Under the pieces are notes generated by a model. It worked only from the letters and a program-made list of their open reading frames with translations. It made no database searches and had not been told where the DNA came from. 64,000 nt of DNA from ATX-6F1 sp943369485 (GTDB taxonomy: Bacteria; Cyanobacteriota; Cyanobacteriia; PCC-6307; Cyanobiaceae): assembly GCA_943369485.1 (NCBI GenBank), contig CALRNH020000010.1, positions 85,889 through 149,888 of the forward strand, read 5' to 3'. Of this stretch, positions 59,533 to 64,000 are shown piece after piece (position 1 is the stretch's first letter; each line of letters begins with the position of its first letter). A program made the position numbers and the translations under genes.

Positions 59533-60492
59533 ATGTCTTTCACCATCGATGCAGCCCGCAGCATTTTTCCGCAGACGCGCACGGCTGACATCGTTCCCAG
59601 CACCATCGCTCGTTTCAACCAGCTCACAGTTGAAGATCAACTGGCCCTGATCTGGTTTGCCTACAAGGAAATGGGCAATACAATCACCGTCGCAGCCCTG
59701 GGAGCCGCAAGAATGCAGTTCGCCGAGCGAACCCTTGGCGAAATTCGCGCGATGAGTTTTGCCGAGCAGACGAAGGTGATGTTCGATCTTGCCAATCGCG
59801 TCAACACGCCCATCAACCGTACCTATGCCCTCTGGTCGAACAACATCAAACTCGGCTTCTGGTATGAGCTGGGGGTCTCGATGGAGCAAGGAATCGTTGC
59901 GCCCATTCCCGTGGGCTACCAACTCTCTGCCAACGCCACTGCCGTTCTGAGCACCATCAAGGGAATGGAGCCGGGTCAGCAGATCACCGTTCTCAGGAAC
60001 ATGGTTGTGGACATGGGTTATGACCCCAAGAAATTGGAAGGTGCCGAGATGATCAGCGAGCCCCTCGTCAGCCCGACCGCTGCTTCCGAGCGCACAAATG
60101 TTTCGATCGAGAATGTGGACAATCCCACAGTGATCGAATACATGAATCTTTTGAATGCCAATGATTTCGACAACCTGATCGAGCTGTTCCTACCCGATGG
60201 AGCCCTCCAACCGCCGTTCCAGAAGCCGATCATCGGCCGGGAGGCGGTGCTGAAGTTCTTCCAGCGGGATTGTCAGAATCTGGTGCTTGTTCCGAGCAAG
60301 GGTGTCAGTGAGCCAGCGGATGGCGGCTTCACCCAGGTCAAGGTCACAGGGAAGGTCCAGACGCCCTGGTTCGGAGCGGGTGTGGGCATGGATGTGGCCT
60401 GGAGATTCCTGCTGAATCCGGAGAACAAGATTTTCTTCGTGGCCATCGATCTGCTTGCCTCCCCGAAGGAACTCCTCAACTTGATCCGCTGA
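59533..60492 (+). CDS. ocp: Orange carotenoid protein (OCP)
   Basis: OCP senses blue light with a ketocarotenoid and quenches phycobilisome energy. The 319-residue protein has an N-terminal helical domain (about 1-165) and a C-terminal NTF2-like domain (about 195-319). The carotenoid-contacting residues are present: Trp41 and Tyr44 in LIWFAYKE, Trp110, Arg155 in VLRNMVVDMGYDP, Tyr203 in VIEYMNLLN and Trp290 in VAWRFLLN. The ATG at 59533 was chosen for the family start MSFTIDAARSIFP. Its base composition is lower in G+C than flanking genes (31/60 in one row counted by hand, versus 44/60 in a csoS3 row). Confidence 0.97.
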   Translation: MSFTIDAARSIFPQTRTADIVPSTIARFNQLTVEDQLALIWFAYKEMGNTITVAALGAARMQFAERTLGEIRAMSFAEQTKVMFDLANRVNTPINRTYALWSNNIKLGFWYELGVSMEQGIVAPIPVGYQLSANATAVLSTIKGMEPGQQITVLRNMVVDMGYDPKKLEGAEMISEPLVSPTAASERTNVSIENVDNPTVIEYMNLLNANDFDNLIELFLPDGALQPPFQKPIIGREAVLKFFQRDCQNLVLVPSKGVSEPADGGFTQVKVTGKVQTPWFGAGVGMDVAWRFLLNPENKIFFVAIDLLASPKELLNLIR

Positions 60493-60514
60493 GATTGATC
60501 CTCTGATTCCGACC

Positions 60515-61339
60515 ATGCCCCGCTTGAGCGCAAAGCCGAGCCGAAGCGATCGATCGGGGCCCCTTCTCCGGCATCAGACCCCTGGGAAAGCCAGAACTCC
60601 AACGGGTGTCCCTGATCCCACTGACCCGACTGGAGCCGTCCTGGCGACGATGATCATCATCGGCTGGATTCTCAGCCTGGCCGGCTGTCTGATCGAAGCA
60701 GAATCGCTCTCAAACCCATGGATCGTGGGCGCCCTGCTATGTCGCACCTTCCTGCACACAGGCCTGTTCATCGTTGCCCATGATGCGATGCACGGCAGTC
60801 TCTTGCCGGCCAACATCGGCCTCAACCATCTCGTCGGGCGTCTTGCACTTGGGCTCTATGGCTGCCTGAACTACGACCACTGCCTCAGCAATCATCAACG
60901 CCACCACGCCTCACCGGCAGGCTCTGAGGATCCCGACTACCACGATGGCCTATGCACCCACCCACTGAGCTGGTACATCAGATTCATGGGTGGTTATCTC
61001 TCCCCCCTGCAGATGACCGTTCTGATTGGAACCTGGGCTGGAGGCTGGCTTGCCCTGCGGTCGACGGGCAGTGGATTGCTCGCCTCCATCCTGTTGTTTT
61101 GGACCTTGCCCCTGCTGTTGAGCTCGGTTCAGCTCTTCCTGTTCGGAACCTATCTTCCCCACAGGGGAAGCGTGGGCACAACCGAGAAGCCCCATCAGGT
61201 TCGCAGCTGGGCGCTTCCGCCGCTGCTGTCATTGGTGAGCTGTTATCACTTCGGCTATCACTGGGAACACCACCGCTATCCTCACGTTCCCTGGCACCTG
61301 TTGCCACGGGTCCATGCAATCAAACCATCCTCGCACTAA
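60515..61339 (+). CDS. crtW: Beta-carotene ketolase CrtW
   Basis: The 274-residue membrane protein has fatty-acid-desaturase-type histidine motifs: HDAMHG near residue 88, HQRHHASP near 130, and HWEHHRYPHVPWHLLP near 248. CrtW adds keto groups to beta-carotene, making echinenone or canthaxanthin, which OCP needs as chromophore. It starts 22 bases after ocp and is 50 bases from frp, so the three form one cassette. The low G+C of the flanking members continues here. Confidence 0.93.
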   Translation: MPRLSAKPSRSDRSGPLLRHQTPGKARTPTGVPDPTDPTGAVLATMIIIGWILSLAGCLIEAESLSNPWIVGALLCRTFLHTGLFIVAHDAMHGSLLPANIGLNHLVGRLALGLYGCLNYDHCLSNHQRHHASPAGSEDPDYHDGLCTHPLSWYIRFMGGYLSPLQMTVLIGTWAGGWLALRSTGSGLLASILLFWTLPLLLSSVQLFLFGTYLPHRGSVGTTEKPHQVRSWALPPLLSLVSCYHFGYHWEHHRYPHVPWHLLPRVHAIKPSSH

Positions 61340-61389
61340 CGCCCAGCTGAGCGCTACGATGACTGATTGACCTTGAAGGCAGGTAGATC

Positions 61390-61707
61390 GTGGAGGATGA
61401 CTGGAGCTGTGATGAGCAGGAAGCCGCCAGAGTGGCCTTTGCCCTGGCCTACGAACGGGATCTGGCCCATCTCGCGAGGAGCGTGCAGGAAATGAGCCAA
61501 TCCATCCACACTCTTGATCAGGCCTGGGAACTCCACGATTATCTCAGCACAAGGAGATACGAGTTCGATGGAAAGTATGATTTCAAGCCCTCCGTTCTGC
61601 TGTTCACCTTTGCAGGCATGGTCAAAGATGGCTTACTCGAGCTCAGAGAACTCGAAGGCCTCGATCTCAAGAAGCTTGCCAAGATCAACGCCCTCTCGAG
61701 GATGTAA
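61390..61707 (+). CDS. frp: Fluorescence recovery protein (FRP)
   Basis: FRP converts active OCP back to the orange form and releases the phycobilisome. The 105-residue protein has VAFALAYERDLAHL, LHDYLSTRRYEFDGKYDFKPS and a C-terminal LEGLDLKKLAKINALSRM, matching FRP along its length. The start is GTG 61390. FRP identifies the OCP as the OCP1 type, since OCP2 and OCPX forms relax without it. One 60-base row has 30 G+C by hand count. Confidence 0.94.
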   Translation: MEDDWSCDEQEAARVAFALAYERDLAHLARSVQEMSQSIHTLDQAWELHDYLSTRRYEFDGKYDFKPSVLLFTFAGMVKDGLLELRELEGLDLKKLAKINALSRM

Positions 61708-61751
61708 CAACGCCCAGGCGATCCTGCGGATGGGATCTCAGACCACCGGCC

Positions 61752-62831
61752 TCACAGCACCGTCGCCGATCCAGCCACAGGTCTCAAGCTCAGCCGCTGG
61801 GGGAACAGCAGCGCCGACGATTCGGATCTGAGCAGCAGCCGGCACCGCTGCCCCCGTTCGAGTTCGCATTCAAGGGGAAGGCGCAGACGCAGACGCTCCG
61901 CTCCGGTCTCCACCTGGTAGAGCCACTCCCGGCCCAGGAACTCCCGGCCCACCACCAGCGCCTCTCCGCTGATGTCCTCCTCTAGATCAAAGCCGCTGGG
62001 GCGGATCAGCACCTCCAGAGGACGAGCGGTGCTGCCCAGTTCGGCCCCGGGCTCGCCATCGGGCTGGAACAGGCCAACGGCGGTGCGGATCCGGGTTCCC
62101 TCACGCCAGGCCGGCACCAGATTTCCCTGGAGGGCGAAGCGGCCGACGAAGGCGGTGGCGGGGTGGTCCACAAGCTCCCGGGGGCTGGCGCACTGCTGCA
62201 GAACCCCGGCCTGGAGCACGGCCACCCGATCACAGATCGCCAGCGCCTCCTCCGGGTCGTGGGTGACGATCAGGCCACTGGCGCCGCAGCGGTTGAGTAC
62301 CCCGGGCAGCTCGCCACGAAGACGCGTGCGCACCTCCACATCCAGGTTCGAGAACGGTTCATCCAGAAGCACCAGGGACGGCGCCGGCGCCAGGGCCCGG
62401 GCGAGGGCGAGGCGCTGGCGCTGGCCGCCGGAGAGCTCATGGGGGTAACGCTGTTCGAGGCCCTTGAGCCCCAGCAGCTCCAGCAGCCAGGCGGCACGGC
62501 TGCGGTCCTGATGGGGACGCAGGCCAAAGCAGGTGTTGCGCCAGGCATCGAGGTGGGGGAACAGGGCGTAGTCCTGGAAAACCATGCCCACGCCGCGGCG
62601 CTCCGGTTCCAGCCAGCGGTGCGGTCCTGCCACTTCGCGGCCCTCGATCCAGACGCTGCCGCGCTCAGGTCGCTCGAACCCGGCAATCAGGCGCAAGAGG
62701 GTGGATTTGCCGCAGCCGGAGGGGCCCAGAAGGCCCACCAGTTCCCCGGGCCGGAGCTGGAAATCAATCGCCGAAAGAGTCCAGTCAGCGCCGGAGGCGA
62801 CGCTGCCGTAGCGGTGCCACAGGTCACGCAA
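61752..62831 (-). CDS. ABC transporter ATP-binding protein (FbpC/FutC-like, with TOBE domain)
   Basis: The 359-residue ATPase has Walker A LLGPSGCGKSTLL, a Q-loop in GMVFQDYALFPHL, signature LSGGQRQRLALARAL, Walker B LVLLDEPFSNLD and the switch His in VTHDPEEAL. The C-terminal part resembles a TOBE domain, with FVGRFALQGNLV. Such ATPases drive Fe3+, sulfate or spermidine importers. No permease lies next to it, so the substrate is uncertain. The TTG at 62831 gives LRDLWHRYGS; the frame is open further upstream with no ATG or GTG. It is divergent from ridA. Confidence 0.88.
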   Translation of the reverse strand: MRDLWHRYGSVASGADWTLSAIDFQLRPGELVGLLGPSGCGKSTLLRLIAGFERPERGSVWIEGREVAGPHRWLEPERRGVGMVFQDYALFPHLDAWRNTCFGLRPHQDRSRAAWLLELLGLKGLEQRYPHELSGGQRQRLALARALAPAPSLVLLDEPFSNLDVEVRTRLRGELPGVLNRCGASGLIVTHDPEEALAICDRVAVLQAGVLQQCASPRELVDHPATAFVGRFALQGNLVPAWREGTRIRTAVGLFQPDGEPGAELGSTARPLEVLIRPSGFDLEEDISGEALVVGREFLGREWLYQVETGAERLRLRLPLECELERGQRCRLLLRSESSALLFPQRLSLRPVAGSATVL

Positions 62832-62935
62832 CTCCAGCTGGGGTGAGGCCGGAGAACCTGGGAACGTGGATGGTGGGGTAACGATGCCGACGATGGGCGT
62901 CCGGCCATAAGCTCAGCGCCCCATCTTCACCCCCC

Positions 62936-63337
62936 ATGGTTGCCGCCCCCGCCCTCGAAGCGATCACCACGGCCCAGGCGCCGGCCCCGGTGGGTCCCTA
63001 CAACCAGGCGGTCAAGGCCGGGGGGCTGCTGTTCTGCTCCGGTCAGATCGCCCTCGATCCACTCACCGGAGCGCTGGTCGGCGATGGGGATGTGGAGGCG
63101 GAAACACGCCAGGTACTGGCCAATCTGGAGGCGGTGCTGGCGGCGGCGGGCGCCACGCCCCAGCAGGTGGTGCGCACCACTGTGTTCCTGGCGGATCTTG
63201 AAGACTTCGCCAAGGTGAACGCCCTCTACGCAGCCAGCTTTGGCACGGGGGTGTCTCCGGCACGGGCCTGTGTGCAGGTGGCTGCCCTGCCCAAGGGGGC
63301 GCGGGTGGAGATCGACGCCATCGCCGTGCTGGGCTGA
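62936..63337 (+). CDS. ridA: RidA family protein
   Basis: The 133-residue protein is a YjgF/RidA-type deaminase of reactive enamine/imine intermediates. It has APVGPYNQAVKAGGLLFCSGQI (shown in part: GPYNQAVKAGGLLFCSGQI), VVRTTVFLADLEDFAKVNALYA and the substrate-binding Arg in SPARACVQVAALPKGARVEIDAIA (shown in part: SPARACVQVAALPKG). Its stop overlaps the start of the downstream cupin gene (TGATG). Confidence 0.95.
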   Translation: MVAAPALEAITTAQAPAPVGPYNQAVKAGGLLFCSGQIALDPLTGALVGDGDVEAETRQVLANLEAVLAAAGATPQQVVRTTVFLADLEDFAKVNALYAASFGTGVSPARACVQVAALPKGARVEIDAIAVLG

Positions 63338-63843
63338 TGACCAGCTCACGGCGCCGTGGGCCGCTTCTGCTGGCTCTGGGCCTGGCGACCACAACGCTCT
63401 GGAGCCAGGGCCCGATCCCGGCCCACGCTGATGGGTCACGGGTGCCAACCAGCCAAGGAGCGCTGGTGGAGACGCTGGTGCGCTCAAGCCTCTCCTGGAA
63501 CGGCATGCCGCTGCCCGCCTATGGAGCCGGCCAGCCCGAGGTGACGATCCTGCGGATCACGATCCCACCGGGGGAGCGTCTGCCCTTGCACCACCATCCG
63601 GTGATCAACGCCGGAGTGCTCCTGGAGGGGCGTCTACGCGTGGTGGCCGCCAACGGCCAGGTGCTGGAGCTCAAGGCGGGCGATCCGATCATCGAGATGG
63701 TCAACACACCCCATTTAGGCGAGAACCCCGGAACCGTGCCGGCCACGATCGTGGTGGTCTACGCCGGCTTGGAGGGTCAGCCGGTCACGGTGCTCGACGA
63801 ATCAGGGGGCAGGGGCGCCGCAGCGGCGGCCAAGAACCACTGA
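63337..63843 (+). CDS. Secreted cupin-domain protein
   Basis: The 168-residue protein has a signal peptide of about 30 residues (MTSSRRRGPLLLALGLATT... with a likely cleavage after PAHA). A single cupin domain follows, with a metal site in LPLHHHPVINAGVLLEGRLRVV and a downstream motif PIIEMVNTPHLGENPG. The role is unknown. It overlaps ridA by one base, so the two are cotranscribed. Confidence 0.83.
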   Translation: MTSSRRRGPLLLALGLATTTLWSQGPIPAHADGSRVPTSQGALVETLVRSSLSWNGMPLPAYGAGQPEVTILRITIPPGERLPLHHHPVINAGVLLEGRLRVVAANGQVLELKAGDPIIEMVNTPHLGENPGTVPATIVVVYAGLEGQPVTVLDESGGRGAAAAAKNH

Positions 63844-64000
63844 CTGGCGGACCTAGGAGGCCGCTGAAATAGCCGCCAATTCGTGACCGGATGGCCTTGG
63901 CGAAGTTTCGCCGGCTGAGGTGAACGCCACGCGGGGGGCTGTTTCGGCGATTGCTCTGCTGCTTTCAGCCGCCAGTCCCCGCCCTGGGGGGCTGAACCTG
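63844..64000. other. Intergenic end of the window
   Basis: No gene was recognised in these 157 bases. They contain TGGCGG/CCGCCA arms at 63845-63850 and 63873-63878, and a perfect palindrome GGCGAA-GT-TTCGCC at 63899-63912. The former could be the cupin terminator; the latter could be an operator of a gene to the right. Confidence 0.3.

Noticed and set aside
1..64000. Insertion sequences, prophage or integron elements
   Set aside because: No transposase, integrase, terminal inverted repeats with target duplications or phage genes were recognised.

Overview
The window is a G+C-rich stretch of chromosome from an alpha-cyanobacterium, most likely a freshwater or euryhaline Cyanobium / Synechococcus cluster 5 strain. 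The reasons are a complete alpha-carboxysome operon with form IA RuBisCO (csoS1, cbbL, cbbS, csoS2, csoS3, csoS4A, csoS4B, csoS1E), photosynthesis genes (psaM, por, chlN/B/L, ocp), and a general gene set typical of picocyanobacteria. Genes are tightly packed. Many start at GTG or TTG, and 1-4 base stop/start overlaps are common. No rRNA, tRNA, CRISPR array, insertion sequence or prophage was recognised.

Layout. 0.1-9.1 kb: periplasmic-binding-fold protein, PEP synthase, FAD-dependent dehydrogenase, cyAbrB regulator, and a minus-strand set S1-domain protein / Tab2-like / PgeF. 9.1-14.6 kb: hydrocarbon and fatty-acid block (creatininase-family protein, aldehyde-deformylating oxygenase, acyl-ACP reductase, accA, SDR, folE). 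14.6-19.6 kb: trpF, site-2 protease, lipoate/octanoate ligase family protein, TSUP permease, CRR6-type NDH-1 assembly factor, and psaM (34 codons). 19.6-25.2 kb: light-dependent protochlorophyllide reductase (por) facing the light-independent enzyme (chlN-chlB-chlL).

25.3-50.5 kb is a CO2-concentrating-mechanism (CCM) island. It contains the NDH-1MS CO2-uptake operon ndhF3-ndhD3-cupA-cupS, with a DUF2062 gene overlapping cupS. Next come a divergent cation/proton antiporter, two unrecognised small genes, the shell protein csoS1D (with rdgB), and the bicarbonate transporter sbtA with its PII-like partner sbtB. Then follow the carboxysome operon with a bacterioferritin-like gene at its end, the NDH-1MS' operon ndhF4-ndhD4-cupB, and the RuBisCO assembly factor acRAF overlapping the activase cbbX. 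Together these cover CO2 hydration, bicarbonate import, shell, RuBisCO, carbonic anhydrase and RuBisCO maintenance.

50.5-59.4 kb: dnaA, HtrA-type protease, an ArsF/ArsG-like glycosyltransferase pair, GNAT, alpha/beta hydrolase, ABC exporter, short-form hisG and gloB. 59.5-61.7 kb: a photoprotection cassette ocp-crtW-frp that is visibly more A+T-rich than its surroundings and may have been acquired. 61.7-64 kb: Fe/anion-type ABC ATPase, RidA and a secreted cupin protein.

The best candidates for something undescribed are: the two small unknown genes inside the CCM island, the DUF2062 gene coupled to cupS, the structured 400-base leader before sbtA, the UUCG-capped hairpin after cbbS, and the long disordered extension of CsoS1E.
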